A DNA stretch of 64,000 nt from contig OZ010590.1 in NCBI GenBank assembly GCA_963932145.1, forward strand, positions 55,750,142-55,814,141. Direction: 5' to 3'. A model generated the notes under the pieces. The model was not told the DNA's origin, searched no databases, and saw nothing but the letters and a program-made list of their open reading frames with translations. Shown here one piece after another: positions 45,245 to 56,849 of this stretch. Every line of letters begins with the position of its first letter. The first letter of the stretch is position 1. The position numbers were made by a program, and so were the translations under genes. This DNA is from Acanthosepion lycidas (taxonomy: Eukaryota; Mollusca; Cephalopoda; Sepiida; Sepiidae).

Positions 45245-45699
45245 CAATAATACAAATGACAAAAATTACTAGAATTTAATGTAGTTTAAGGTGGGCAGAA
45301 TTTGTCAAAGTATTCAATGGAAAAATAGAGCAGTAGTCAATAAATCAAAAGTTCGATCACCTTATCTCCTGATTGACTTAAAAGTTTTGTGAAACACTGC
45401 TTATTAGGGCCTTGGGATTCAGATTGAATTTATATATATATATATATATATCAGGTAATTGAGAACAAAGTAGAATAGTAAATGTTGTATATGTTCAACT
45501 GAGACAAAAGTTATTCAATAAAATTCAATCTCATCCTCAAGGATAGTCAGGATGTATCCTGGGGAGTGACTGCATACCCATAAAAGGTGGTTTTCATTTG
45601 TATTGACACTCACATGCAAAATGGTATCTTTGCTTGAACTGTTGGTATCATTGGGCCTGTTGATTGATTTCTTCTTTTATCAAGGATCCAGATTCCCAA

Positions 45700-46320
45700 C
45701 AGAGTCAAAATAGTTGGATAATTTCTCAACAGACCTCATTAATATAAATAATTCTAGAGAATTCAATTCAATTTTTAAGTCTACTTCTGGGAAAGTTAGT
45801 TCATTGTGTTGTAGCAGACAGTTTTTTTTATCACAGAATCTCTCATGCCCCTTTGAATATTGTTACCATATCTGGTCTGTTGCTTCTGCTGTTCATCTAC
45901 AGATTCTTGACAAAATCAAAAGATGAATCTTCATTGTTATTTGGTCCTGACTTGGCATCATGTCTTCAGTTACTTTCCCACTGCCATGATGTAGCTTCCC
46001 TGTGCAGTAAATGTAGTACTAGATTGATAGCTAGATCTCATCATTTTAATGTTGAAATTGCTAAATATAACTGTAAGTTCAATTTTAATAGTTTTTTTTC
46101 TCTCACACTTCTTGCATGTGGAACTCTCTTCTGGCTTCTTACTTTTCTGTCAGTTACAATGTTCAGAAATTTGAATGCAACATCAGTCATCATCTGTCTT
46201 TTTGAATCCTATTCTTGAATTGTTCTTTTGTCAATAACATTTTCTCAGTTTATTTCATGCTCATTAAACCTTTGCATCTAGGTGACTCTATCACCTTGAT
46301 TATAGATAAATGATTAAAAG
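45700..46320 (+). mobile_element. LINE family A 3' fragment
   Basis: Frames show 'CPFEYCYHIWSVASAVHLQI' (45849-45905), 'PDLASCLQLLSHCHDVASLC' (45945-46003) and 'RSHHFNVEIAKYNCKFNFNS', then a terminal ATCACCTTGATTATAGATAAATGATTAAAAG. This copy ends only about 100 bases before the KATNIP-like exon at 46426. Confidence 0.8.
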
Positions 46321-46425
46321 AAAAAAATTAATTTCTTTTTTATCTGCCTAACATTTATCTTCTCATATATATTGCTTTTTATGTTGTAATCTTTTCTTTT
46401 TGTGAATTTTTTTCTCTATTTTTAG

Positions 46426-46620
46426 GAGAGTGAAACCAATATTTCTATCCATCTGGAACTTTTGACCAACTGGGGCCATGAAAAGAAAATTGGGCTTACT
46501 GAAATCCAACTCTTTCACAAGAATGGTAAAATTATTCCGATCCAGCCTGAAGAGATAAGTGTGAAGAACGCCACGAATGAATCTGTTTCTATTCATACAC
46601 TCTTCAACGGGAAAGCAAAA
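46426..46620 (+). CDS. KATNIP: KATNIP-like gene, DUF4457 exon (first half)
   Basis: The acceptor TTTTTAG ends at 46425; the donor GTAATT follows at 46621. The 195-base exon (65 codons, phase 0 at both ends) encodes ESETNISIHLELLTNWGHEK, KIGLTEIQLFHKNGKIIPI, then a Lys/Asn-rich stretch and ISVKNATNESVSIHTLFNGK. The I.LELL.NWGH...GLTEI..F...G..I pattern is the start of a DUF4457 domain of KATNIP (KIAA0556). KATNIP interacts with katanin subunits and acts at the ciliary base and axoneme on microtubule organisation. Family members continue with a Trp/Pro-rich segment and a WNYNK-type motif, which is not seen before the next exon. Confidence 0.85.
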
Positions 46621-46629
46621 GTAATTTTT

Positions 46630-47325
46630 TTATTCTTGTACCCATTACGATTATAATTTATTTACTATTTTACCCATTTTGCTATTGACTGTTATTAAAA
46701 TGTTTTCACATGTGACCAATGAGTGAAATTGGGGAGATGGAACTGTTTAGAAGCTGTTGATGGATGTGCTAGCATGAATTCACAAGTTATTGTGACTGAG
46801 GGGTTCAACGTATTGGGCTTGTTCAAGAAAATTTTTATGCTAGATTATGCACTTTCTCCCAGAAACTGTAACTCTGGTCAGCTCAGCATAGTTGCAGTAT
46901 AAACCACAGGTGGTCTCTTTGGATTAAGCAAGTGTCTCTAATAGTGTTTGACTTTGAGAGATGGGTGTGTTCAGAGAAGTGTGGTACCCAGCAAGTTATT
47001 ATTATTTTAACTCTTTAAATATATTTCTTTCCAATTATGGTTTTTCCTATTTCTGCTTACAGACATTCATATCCTTAATTTCTTTTGATCTTTGTGAAAT
47101 TTCACAGAGGTGGTCTCTTTGCATTATTCATTCAAACAGTCCACTATTGTCAAAACAAAGACACAACCACCTGATGTCACCAGTAGAAGAGAGATAAAAT
47201 AGTTATCTCTCTTGCACTGAAAACATTAAAATTCAGACAAAAAAGTTTTTTAGTGTATTATATAGTGAAATGTTCTTATTTGAATCTACAGATCTATATT
47301 GGGTGCAGTGCTTTGGGTTTTTTTT
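46630..47325. other. Intron sequence, nothing recognised
   Basis: No coding or repeat signal supported. Confidence 0.5.
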
Positions 47326-47329
47326 TACA

Positions 47330-47512
47330 CTCTCCCAAAACATTCTATAGTATCTTACTTCCCATGAGTATGAATCCACTTATTCTTTAAGCTATAGATA
47401 GGACTTGAATCAGTATATCCAAAATAATTCTTACAATCTAAAAATATTGGCTGGCTTTAAATAACCTACAAAGGGTTGATACGTCATAGAATACAAACCA
47501 ATCAACAATAAT
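47330..47512 (+). mobile_element. SINE body and tail (composite family)
   Basis: The body CTTCCCATGAGTATGAATCC and AAGCTATAGATAGGACTTGA resembles family S. It ends in AATAACCTACAAAGGGTTGAT and AAACCAATCAAC, the tail also used by the 5S-derived SINE at 21458. Confidence 0.6.
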
Positions 47513-47679
47513 GAACAGAAAGTATTGCGTTCACAAGCATCAGTTTGTAAAATTAAAATAACCTAACTTTAAATTATGCAAAAATGAAAATAACAGACAT
47601 ATCATTTTAACAGATATATTTACTAAAATTACATAAAAATATCTTGAAATACTAAAGAGTAAATTTATTCAATAAAATT

Positions 47680-47975
47680 ACCATTGGCTTCAACCATGGT
47701 CTCCAGACAACTTCAGACTCTCCTGCATCTCTTCTGGATGGTCACCTTGTTTAAGTTGGTGAATGCTGACATAATCCCTGCTTTCAGTTCATCTTTGGTG
47801 TTACTAGGAGTTTTGTTGGTCTCTCACTTAGCTGTGATCCACACATAATAACCAAGGGAATTTTAATCTGGGTAGTTAGGTGGCCAGATGTAAGGGGTGA
47901 TGTGGTTGCAGAAATTGTATAACTGGGTTCTCCTGCTTGTGTAGCATGGTGCAGACTCCTTTTGCCAGGCATAGA
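47680..47975 (-). pseudogene. mariner/Tc1-family transposase C-terminus
   Basis: The minus-strand reading gives WQKESAPCYTSRRTQLYNFC, NHITPYIWPPNYPD, YYVWITAK, TNKTPSNTKDELKAGIMSAF, then VWSCLETMVEANGNFIE and a stop. This is the catalytic to C-terminal part of a mariner-related transposase (family pattern QQDSAPCHTS, WPPNSPDLNPLDYYVWG). The first catalytic acidic residue position is Glu (KES), and the SPDLN box is altered to YPD followed by a stop, so it is inactive. It lies next to the Gypsy relic. Confidence 0.8.
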
Positions 47976-48029
47976 ATAATCAAAAGAAGGTTGGTAATAA
48001 ACGCTAATACTTAGGATAAGAACAACACA

Positions 48030-48660
48030 TATAAGATTCGCCAGCAGTGCGTAGAAGTAGTAGTCAACTGGTAGAAGTGAATCAAGTGAATTCCACAATG
48101 AATGTGCAACTGCAGACCAACATACAGTATTTACTACTGTATTTATGTGAATGGGGACATACCCATTATTGTCCATAGATATGCTACAACAGTTACACAC
48201 CAGGCTTTTAATTTCGTTTTTGAATTCCAGTGAAGCAATCACAGTATCTTCAAAATCTTCTTTAGAATTTGATATCAACCTGGATAAACCATCTGCGTGT
48301 CCCAGTTTCTTTGATAATAAAAATTCCATTCTGAAATCATAGTTGAATAACACTAGCCAATCGATGCCTAGTAAATTTGAGTTGGAATTTTTCAATACAT
48401 AAACATCTGCTTTTTTAGTTTTGAACATAAGGACAATGTTACATGTGATTTTCCCCAAGAAAAATTAAGTTCTTGACTGATCTTCCTCTTGCAACTTTGT
48501 CAGATTTTCTCAAGTTAGGCTTGCCAATTCTGTTCAGTTTGTTCATCAATAATTTTAATATCGCTACTAGTATCCAACTGAAATTTCACCGTAGCATTAT
48601 TCATTTGTAGTCATAAATTTTCTATTATTTGAACTTTCCAGTTTTCTTAGCTGGTAGCAC
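48030..48660 (-). pseudogene. Gypsy-type protease joined to RNase H/integrase linker, pol core deleted
   Basis: Minus strand: a frame near 48540-48600 reads 'FQLDTSSDIKIIDEQTEQNW', an aspartic protease active-site motif with DTS in place of DTG. It is followed by a broken segment and then VYVLKNSNSNLLGIDWLVLF. The next residues are LSKKLGHADGLSRLISNSKE, which in Gypsy elements belongs after RNase H. The whole RT and most of RNase H are therefore missing (junction near 48310). Confidence 0.75.
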
Positions 48661-48665
48661 TACTT

Positions 48666-49460
48666 TCAGCAAGTTAATTTGTGTATTTCTTTTGTTTTTG
48701 AACTTGCTGTAGCTTCCTTTATGATCTGTTTTTCCACACATAAACATTTTTTAGTTTTAAATGAACAGTCCTTTCTGAAATGAAGCATACCACAGCCATG
48801 ACATAGGTTAAGTTTTACAGTATTTTTATTCCAGATTTTTTCTTTTGCTACTACTGTCTTTTCTTGAACTATTTGTATTTTCGAGGTGTCATTGTGCTCA
48901 ATTTTCATAGTACCATGCCTTAAATTGATAAATTTTTGGCACTTTTCTGCAACAGTCTGTATTGTTAACTTTGAATTTTGTTCCAGTTTTGTTAGTATTT
49001 GAGAATGTATTTCTACATCGTTGCTTGATGTCAAACCTTTAATAAAAATTAGACATTTAAATCCATCTGGGGATAATTCATTCAGTTTAAATGTCTCACA
49101 CCCATGTTTGACTTTACTGGTATATGTGACAAAATCTTCATTTTTGTCCTTATTAAGGTTCATGCACTGCCAATGTGTATAAAACTGAATTCTTTTCCTC
49201 ATAGATTTTTGATAATATTGACACTGTTTCCTTAAATGACACTTTTTCTGGAGTATTTGGCAAAAATGAAATTCAGATATTTTTCATGTTCAGCACAGTG
49301 CAATATTCGTAACAGCAGATGTACCTTTTCATCTGACCATCCTTGACATTCTTCTCTGAAAATGGCCTCATACCTTCTGAAGTATGATAAGAAGGTAATG
49401 TTTTCTTCTGGGACATAATGAAATTCATTAATTGAGTTAGCAACTGAGTCTGGCAAAATC
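48666..49460 (-). pseudogene. Gypsy-type gag with zinc knuckle
   Basis: Two minus-strand frames: ENITFLSYFRRYEAIFREEC, QGWSDEKVHLLLRIL (49330-49400), then after a frameshift DKNEDFVTYTSKVKHGCETF, LSPDGFKCLIFIKGL and LTIQTVAEKCQKFINLRHGT. It ends with the CCHC knuckle CHGCGMLHFRKDCSFKTKKC (48750-48815). The order is capsid-like then zinc knuckle, as in Gypsy gag. It is followed in the same orientation by the protease fragment. A stop or frameshift near 49220 breaks it. Confidence 0.8.
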
Positions 49461-49469
49461 GATATTGAC

Positions 49470-50020
49470 GTATTATTTATACCTTGTTTCCTCAGGATTG
49501 CTTTTATCAGTTCTTGTTTATTCAGTCCATTCCTGTTGAATTTGTTGTAAAAGTTGCTGAATAAATATCATCAATTCTTCCATAGTGTATTTTAGTTTGT
49601 TCCTTAACTAGGAAGAAACGTTTTGTTTTTCCTAATAGGTGTACAACGTTGAAGTTTATTGGCTTCTACATTGCGTTAGGAAAATGCACGAAATCCACCA
49701 ATAATTTTTTTCCCTTGAATTTTGAATTTTGCCAGCTATTTATGCTAAACAAGAGGAAATAAACCTTTTTTTCATGTGAATTTGAATTCTTGTCACCATT
49801 GTTATATCTTCAGTGCCTTGAATGAAGATAACACCATCAGTAAGTAGTATATCATTTGAAGTTGATGTAGTCTTGCTGAAATAGGTAGTAGCCAGATAAG
49901 CTAGATGTTTCTTTACTTTCTTACTTTTTCTACTGGGGATTCTTGGCATCTTTATTTATCTATTTGGACAAGTCCATGTCATCTTCTGGAGAGGTGTGTT
50001 CATCTCCACAACAGACAATA
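49470..50020. other. Flank of the Gypsy relic, unassigned
   Basis: A minus-strand open frame (49740-49949, Lys-rich) may be the gag N-terminus or 5' leader of the Gypsy element; I do not recognise it. Confidence 0.3.
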
Positions 50021-50024
50021 TCCT

Positions 50025-50400
50025 CACATGTGGATAGGAAAATTGAGATAAGAGATGTGGTCCTACAAAAGGATGCTAAGAATACTATAGACAGAACATA
50101 TGAGTTAAGAGGAAGTCTTAAAGAAATAGAAATAACAAAGAAACGTACTTACAATCAAAATGACTACCTGAAATTTTTGGTTAACCACAATGTAAAAAGA
50201 TGGCCTAAATAATTTAACACTCACAAGATACTGAATGCAAGTGAAGCAGAGGGAAACAGAAAGTAAAATATTTAATGAGTTTGTGTGGACAAGGACAAAG
50301 AGAAATGGTAAATGGCTAGAATTTATTTTGATCAATAAAAGGTGAAGTTGTGGAGAGCAGAGCCCTGATCACCAATGTCTTGAAAAGAATTGAATCCTAA
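50025..50400 (+). mobile_element. LINE family B C-terminal fragment
   Basis: GATGTGGTCCTACAAAAGGATG, AGAATACTATAGACAGAACAT, AATTTTTGGTTAACCACAATG and GGTGAAGTTGTGGAGAGCAG follow the family B order. It is strongly decayed. Confidence 0.55.
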
Positions 50401-50968
50401 AAGAAGCACCTTTTAATTTAAATACCCACTGGCATTCATTATTTACCTGTCACATTTAATAGCCATTAGAATATGTCTAATAGAATCTTTTGTTTAACCC
50501 ACAGAGGTTGGCTGTCCTCATTCCTCTACCTGTTATGTCCAGTGTTCTTCTGAGGGAATGTTGAATTGAAATTCCTTTGGAAGGACACCAGATGAGATTG
50601 GTCAAAGAAAGAGACCAGTATATCCCAATGGATCAAATAAGAAGGCAGAAGCAGATTTTACCTTTTCTGGAAGTTTAAGGTTACTGCATATAACAAATCA
50701 AATACATGAGGAAGGCTGGAATGGACAGGTTTGGAACTATTGAAACAGAGACACAACAGAAAGAACAGCTCATCTGAGAAAATTGGATAAACATTTCTGC
50801 TAGATAAAATCCATGGAAGCTTAAGCTGGTTTTATTCTTAAGCTACTAAAAAACCAAGAGAAATTATTTCTTGGAAAAATGAAATTTGGACAAAATGAAT
50901 TATACTTCAAGCACAAATATTAATAATATATATGTATGAAGAACTCTGACAAGGGAGGAAGGCCAAAG

Positions 50969-51168
50969 NNNNNNNNNNNNNNNNNNNNNNNNNNNNNNNN
51001 NNNNNNNNNNNNNNNNNNNNNNNNNNNNNNNNNNNNNNNNNNNNNNNNNNNNNNNNNNNNNNNNNNNNNNNNNNNNNNNNNNNNNNNNNNNNNNNNNNNN
51101 NNNNNNNNNNNNNNNNNNNNNNNNNNNNNNNNNNNNNNNNNNNNNNNNNNNNNNNNNNNNNNNNNNNN
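50969..51168. other. Assembly gap (200 N)
   Basis: A run of exactly 200 N. The right flank is the PLE-type terminal block that recurs at 11.2, 54.6 and 63.6-64.0 kb. A high-copy repeat is therefore the likely cause of the gap. Confidence 1.
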
Positions 51169-51300
51169 GTGAGTGAAATAAAGGGTTCAGTTCGACATTT
51201 TAACCACCTGAAGAAGGCTAGAGCATACAACGGCCGAGATGTTGTAATAAATATGGCGACAAAGATGAGGACAATAGTCCGAATAATGTAAATAGTGTTC
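51169..51300 (+). repeat. PLE-type terminal block
   Basis: GTGAAATAAAGGGTTCAGTT, CACCTGAAGAAGGCTAGAGC, ACAACGGCCGAGATGTTG and ATGGCGACAAAGATGAGGAC match the block at 63890-64000 and, reversed, 11190-11300. It contains the hammerhead-like core CTGAAGA followed by a GGC..GCC stem and GAGA in place of GAAA. Confidence 0.75.
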
Positions 51301-51304
51301 ACAA

Positions 51305-54165
51305 ATTGTTCCTTTAAATTGAACTCTGTGGAATTGATCTGATTGAAAAATAATCAATATAATTTTACATTTGACAATACAAAATTTCCATCAAATTCAA
51401 ATCTTTAATGTTCAGTGATATGTAAATCTGTGCTAATTTACTCTACGCATATATTAGAGCAGAAGTTAATTTGTCATGAGTAGAGTTTTTACATTTCTTT
51501 AAGGGGATCAATGCTTTTGTTTGGTGTGTTTGTCCAGAAACCAGTCTACTAAATATTTATTCATTTGTTTTATTAGGTTAACCTAGAAGTAGACCTTGAT
51601 TAGAAGAGCCCGTTCAATATTATGAATGAAAAAAATAATTGATAGTAACATTTGAGACAAAAAAAAAAAAAAAATGCATGAAAATAACAAAAGACAAATT
51701 TTAAAAGAATATTTTTGTGCAAATTAAGATTACATAGAATTTACTTTTGATGTAGAAAATTCAGGTTTTTCTTTTAAACTGGTAATTCAGATGGATTTGA
51801 TTTGGATTTGAAATCGATTTTAGGGACAAGATTTGTTTGGGATTGGAGCATTTCTGACTGAAACTCGTCCCTTCATAAAAAGTAGGGAAAAATTTTTTCA
51901 TGACTAATTTTTTTGCTTAAAAATAGATATTTTCTCAGAACAGATTTGAAGAAGGAAGTTACATAATAGTTATAACAAAAAAAAAATTCTTTAACAAGTG
52001 TATCAGAAGTGTCCATTATTTACCAAATAACATCCAAAAATTCTTATGAATTTTTGCTGATAACAAAATCAAAAATTATCCATAAATTGAAAACTTAGAT
52101 AATTCATTTTAAACAGAAATAAAAGGAGTTACTTTTGTAAAGCTCTAAAAAGAAATATCAATTTGAAAATAAAAGAAAAATATTTTTGACATAATATTCA
52201 AAGAAGATATATATTGCCAATCTGGAAAAGGTTTTGGAAATTTACAAAATTATAAAATAAATATTACAGGACAAGCACTTAAAAATAATTCCAGTAATTA
52301 CTAAATAACTTCTGAAAACTCAACTATCTGAAACTTAAAGGATTTTTACAATTAATGTATTTTCTGCACAAAATAATCTGAAAATCCACATGTAAACTGG
52401 GGTATGGAATTTTGGTCATTTTCATCATCACATTGCTATATATTGCTTCTTTTTTTTTTTCATTTTTTGTACTATTTTCCAGTGTCTAAATAAATTGTCT
52501 AATTATTTTAACATCAGTTTTTAATCATCTTTACTTTGATTAGTTTTAGCTAACAATTGTGAAGTTATGAACAAAACTCTCAAGGCAAAAGCAGAATTTA
52601 AAGTAGGTCCCACCACTGATTGGCTAAAAAATTAGCATATCATGATGAAAAAATGCCCCAAACTTAATAAAACAAAGTTTTATTGTCATAATTTCTCAGA
52701 GGAAAGAACAAATGATTTTTTGATTATAATTTAAATTATAATTTTTTATCCTTTTTTAGAATGTTTGAAATTTGGGTCCCTTTTTTTAATTTTGCAGTGG
52801 TGGGGCAAAGATTAGTATAAGAAATTTTAGCATCTTTTTTGTAATGAAAAAGACATTGATTTGGAAGTTCTTGCAAAAGTCAAACAATTGTCAGATTTTA
52901 ATGAAACTTTCAGGATTTATTCACAAATGACTGAAATCATTTTAGAAATTTTTTTTTTTTTAAATCTTTGTAAAAAGATTTTTTTACATCAGTTGCCTGC
53001 TGCTTATTTAATTAAATATTGATCCGGTTAATGTTTACATTAGTTAAAAGTAGAACTCCTTGGAGAATTTAAATCCTTGGTTTCTTTTTGTAAAACAGGA
53101 CCTCCAGTTACTGAAAATCTGCTTTGAATTGTAAAATAAAAAATGCAATCAAAACTAAGACATTATTTAATTAGAAAAGCTTTTAATTGTTTTTATGAAT
53201 AAGATACATTATGGACACTATTTTCTTAAGAAAAACAAAATTTTTATTGAATAATAAATTTTTACAAGAATTGGTTTCATTTTTTAAAATTTTAATTAGA
53301 ATAATTTTTAAAGTTTTAAATCCTTTAAAATTCTGTCTTAATTTTTTCCACTTATGTGATATTGTTATAAAGTAAAAACTATATTTACTAATCATAAATG
53401 GAAAAGCTCATTACAATTTAGTGATCCCCAATATTTTAAAAAAGAATTTAAACATTTTTTTATGTGCATAAACATGCTGATTTTTGTAAATATGAGCATC
53501 CATACATGCCATTGTCAGAAAATAAGAGTGATAACTATAGTAAATATATAACCAAAGTACCTAAAATTCAATAAAACATTAGATTATGGAGAATATTTTA
53601 CTAAATTTTAAAGATTACTGGGTAGTTAAAAATTATATAAAAAAGGTTCTCATGCTATATTTCAAGTAATTTTTACAGATATATCTACCATAGAAAAAAT
53701 TGACTAAAATGGCTAAAAATGGCACTAAAATCAGTTATTTTAACAATTTCAAAATTAAAACTCCTTCCAGTCAACTTAAATTAGTTTTGAAATACAGAAA
53801 AAGTATTTTGCTTATTGGAAATATTAAATTTAATCTATTATTTTGAACTCCAAACTAAAATAAAAGCTTCAAGAAATATTTTTCATTTTTAAAAATTCAT
53901 TCTGAATCTCAGGTATTGCATTTATGTGATGGTACCTACTTTAAATGCAAACATTTTGGGCAAAGTAAATGAACTTCAGCATTGTGTGGTTGTGGTGATT
54001 TGGTAATTATCCAGTTTTTATAGTTTCTAGAAGAGCAGGGTCCAAAAAGTTTTCTCCAAGACTTTGGAGAAAATCATTTTTATTGCTTGAAAAATAATTT
54101 TATTACTTTCTAATAGTGTCTCCAAATATTTTGCTGCATGAGTTTGACTGATAACTTTACACCAC
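51305..54165. other. Very AT-rich intron, nothing recognised
   Basis: Long homopolymer-rich sequence with no sustained coding or repeat signal. Confidence 0.55.

Positions 54166-54168
<3 letters not shown>

Positions 54169-54212
<44 letters not shown>
54169..54212. repeat. (TA)n microsatellite
   Basis: A TA run. A similar run lies at 54354-54395, and an inverted GGAAAAACGTT/AACGTTTTTCC pair lies between them (54222-54270). Confidence 0.9.
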
Positions 54213-54216
<4 letters not shown>

Positions 54217-54345
54217 ACAATTGGAAAAACGTTCATGAAAATGTAATATTTTGAAAAAACGTTTTTCCAATATATATATATAGGTAGCATATTTTCATCC
54301 AAGCATGTTTGGTTAAGTAATTTAGACATATTATGTCTATTTATT

Positions 54346-54353
<8 letters not shown>

Positions 54354-54395
<42 letters not shown>
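54354..54395. repeat. (TA)n microsatellite
   Basis: A TA run of about 21 units. Confidence 0.9.
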
Positions 54396-54397
<2 letters not shown>

Positions 54398-54549
54398 TCA
54401 GTCTGCACATTCTTTATTAAGATTTCTGGAATGCATAGGCAGATTAGACACTGATGTAATACACAGTTTAAAATAAAAATAGATTTATATAAAGACGTAA
54501 AAACACTTATGTATAATAGAAGGAAATATTTATATATAAACGTATTCAT

Positions 54550-55112
54550 TTACACTATTTACATTGTTCAGACTCTTTATTTTCATATTTATGACATTTC
54601 AGCCTTTGTGCACTCCGGCCTTCTTCAGGGGACATACATTGGAATTTTGAACCAAACCCTTTATTTCATCCACCAGGGTAGATTGTTCTAGTTCCACATG
54701 CCATGCCCTTTCTGGATATCTCTCTGGAATGAGGTTGAAATAATAGAGAACATTACTGGAATATAACAAAACTTAAAGAATCAGCACATATGCTAAGTTG
54801 GCCAAGCATAGAACTGAATACAATATGGGAACCAGTAATACAGATTGCTAGAGAAAAAACATAATAAGAATTTGTAATATGAGCTCTAGTAAAAAAAATT
54901 TTCTTGATATGTTAAATTTATAAGTTCAAAAATTCCCCAAGAACACATGGATAAGAGGGTTGGTTGAAATAATCCAAAAGTGACTTGACCCAAAGAGTTG
55001 TGAGTTCAATACCTGGCCACAGCAGAGGTGAACAAAAACTTGGAGTGTTGATAAAGGTAATTAACTGAAACAGATATCCAGAAAAGGCATAGCACATGGA
55101 ACTAGAACAACG
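54550..55112. mobile_element. Inverted PLE terminal repeats around a PLE tail and tRNA-like SINE module
   Basis: The left part (54552-54715) is the terminal block in minus orientation, with CTCCGGCCTTCTTCAGG and TTCTAGTTCCACATGCC. Next, in plus orientation, come a PLE C-terminal tail relic (54740-54870, with AGCACATATGCTAAGTTGGC) and a tRNA-like module with ACCCAAAGAGTTGTGAGTTC (B-box type). It ends in GGCATAGCACATGGAACTAG (55086-55105), the inverted partner of the left side. A LINE tail adjoins at 55110. Confidence 0.65.
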
Positions 55113-55850
55113 TACCCTCATGAAGAGTAACACACTGCACCATATTGGCCTTAGGTTTTCAATTGACTTGAAGTGGAGTGACTACATTGAATCAATTGCT
55201 GCATCTACTACAAGTAGTGTTGGGTCACTGTGTTGGGCAAGAAAATTTTTCTTATCAGTGTTCATTTTGCATATTCATAAATCTACCATTCCTCCAGGCA
55301 TTGAATACTGCTGCATATCTGATCTGGTGCCCCTGCTGTTTATCTTGAAGTTCTTGTCAAAATCCAAACATGGATCTTTAATGTAATCCATCTTTAGTTG
55401 GTATCTCAACTTCAGTCATTTTCTCACTAACATAGCGTGACTTCTTTCTGTCTTTTCTAAAAATATTTTCATGGCAACTGCTCTGATGAGCTTTGTTCCA
55501 GACTACATAAATTTAAGCATGATACTAGATTGGTATCTAGGTCCCACCCCTTTACTATGGAAATAATTAAATGCAACTGCCACTTCTACTTCAACAGCTT
55601 CTTTTCTCACACCTCCTGCCTGTGGAACTCCCTTCTGTTTACTTGCTTCTCTGATAAATAAAATCTTCAAAAATTTAAATGCAATGTCATTCGCCATCTT
55701 CCGTTGTCTTGAATCCTGTTTATCTTTTGTCCTTTCCTCAATCCCCCTCCCTATACTCAGTCTTTTCTTTCACTTTCACTCTCTGTAACCCTCCTGTATA
55801 CTAGTAGCATTTCTGCCTTGCTTGGGGCGAAATGATTAAAAAAAAAAAAA
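55110..55850 (+). mobile_element. LINE family A 3' fragment
   Basis: The frame 55096-55386 reads LRFSIDLKWSDYIESIAAST, VGSLCWARKFFLSVFILHIH, KSTIPPGIEYCC, the post-catalytic region of family A. It ends in CTGCCTTGCTTGGGGCGAAA and ATGATTAAAAAAA. It is the longest of the plus-strand truncated copies. Confidence 0.85.
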
Positions 55851-56244
55851 ATTAAGTAAATTTTGGTCTGAAAATATCTGTAATGTTTGATTCTTCACTG
55901 AATTAACAATTAAGGAAATTATGTTGATAAATAAATGTTTTGTAGAAAATAAATGTGTTTATCTTCATTAGGCTGTGGACATCTTGATTCATGTATATAC
56001 AGGTTCAAACTTTATAAATAAGAAACCACCTAAATAGATTTCATTTAACATTTTAATACATATAATTTTCGAAGTAATTATATTGATAAACATTGGTTTA
56101 TGCATACACACATCCACTTATATATATATATTCTTTTTTTAGCATCCACTAACACACTCTCACATATATACTCAAATGTACCCTTTTATATATATTGGAA
56201 AGAAATAGAATTATATTTTTTTTTTTTCTTTGTGTTTTTATCAG

Positions 56245-56845
56245 GATCTGAATATTGGAGTGAAATGCATGAAGATTTTTGTTGGTGAAGCACTCTTCTA
56301 TCATGGCAATATTGAGAAAGGTTGTGGAAACCATATTTTTGACTATAGCACCACCATTGACCTCTCTTCCTCAGTTCCTGCTTCCTTGCAAGTGAACAAC
56401 AGCAACATCTGCCTCCTCTCTAAACGAAGCTCTACAGATGGTGACCTTTATAAACTTTCCCATTGCCAACCACAGCTTTTGAGAAAAACTTCTTTGAGCC
56501 GAACGAGTTCACCGATACTGTCTCCAACACTTTGTGTAGGCCAGCCGAAGATCAGCTCCCAGAATGCCTCTATTGAATTTGAAGATTCTCTTGAAGCTAG
56601 CCCAAGGAGTAATAAAAGTTTGAACTTGCCACTTCTGTCCTCAAAGAACTTGACTCCACATGACAGAAAGCCCGGTTTTGATTTTCTAAAGAGAGAATGT
56701 TCCTCTGATGGCTTATTTGCTGGAAGACCTGGAAATGCTACCAAAGAAAGTCCTCGGGCACAAAGAGCTGAGTTTGAAGTTGGCAGCTTCAACAGAAATT
56801 ATTTGAAAAACCTCAAAGGACATGATGAGACGGAAATCTTACCAG
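56245..56845 (+). CDS. KATNIP: KATNIP-like gene, DUF4457 second half plus linker exon
   Basis: The acceptor TTTTATCAG ends at 56244, the donor GTAAAT starts at 56846; 601 bases, phase 0 in and phase 1 out. It opens with DLNIGVKCMKIFVGEALFYH, GNIEKGCGNHIFDYSTTIDL, the conserved end of the first KATNIP DUF4457 domain (GVK..K..V......G...KGCGN..FDYSTTI.L). The remaining 150 or so residues are Ser/Pro/Asn-rich and probably disordered, like the linker between DUF4457 copies. The exon is phase-compatible with the one at 46426, but the domain's middle is missing, so at least one exon should lie between them. This is the strongest homology signal for the gene. Confidence 0.9.
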
Positions 56846-56849
56846 GTAA

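Noticed and set aside
50907-51302. 131-residue frame across the N run
   Set aside because: It is an artefact of translating undefined bases.
56448-56792. Minus-strand frame of 114 residues
   Set aside because: Antisense to the KATNIP-like exon, whose splice sites and homology support the plus strand.
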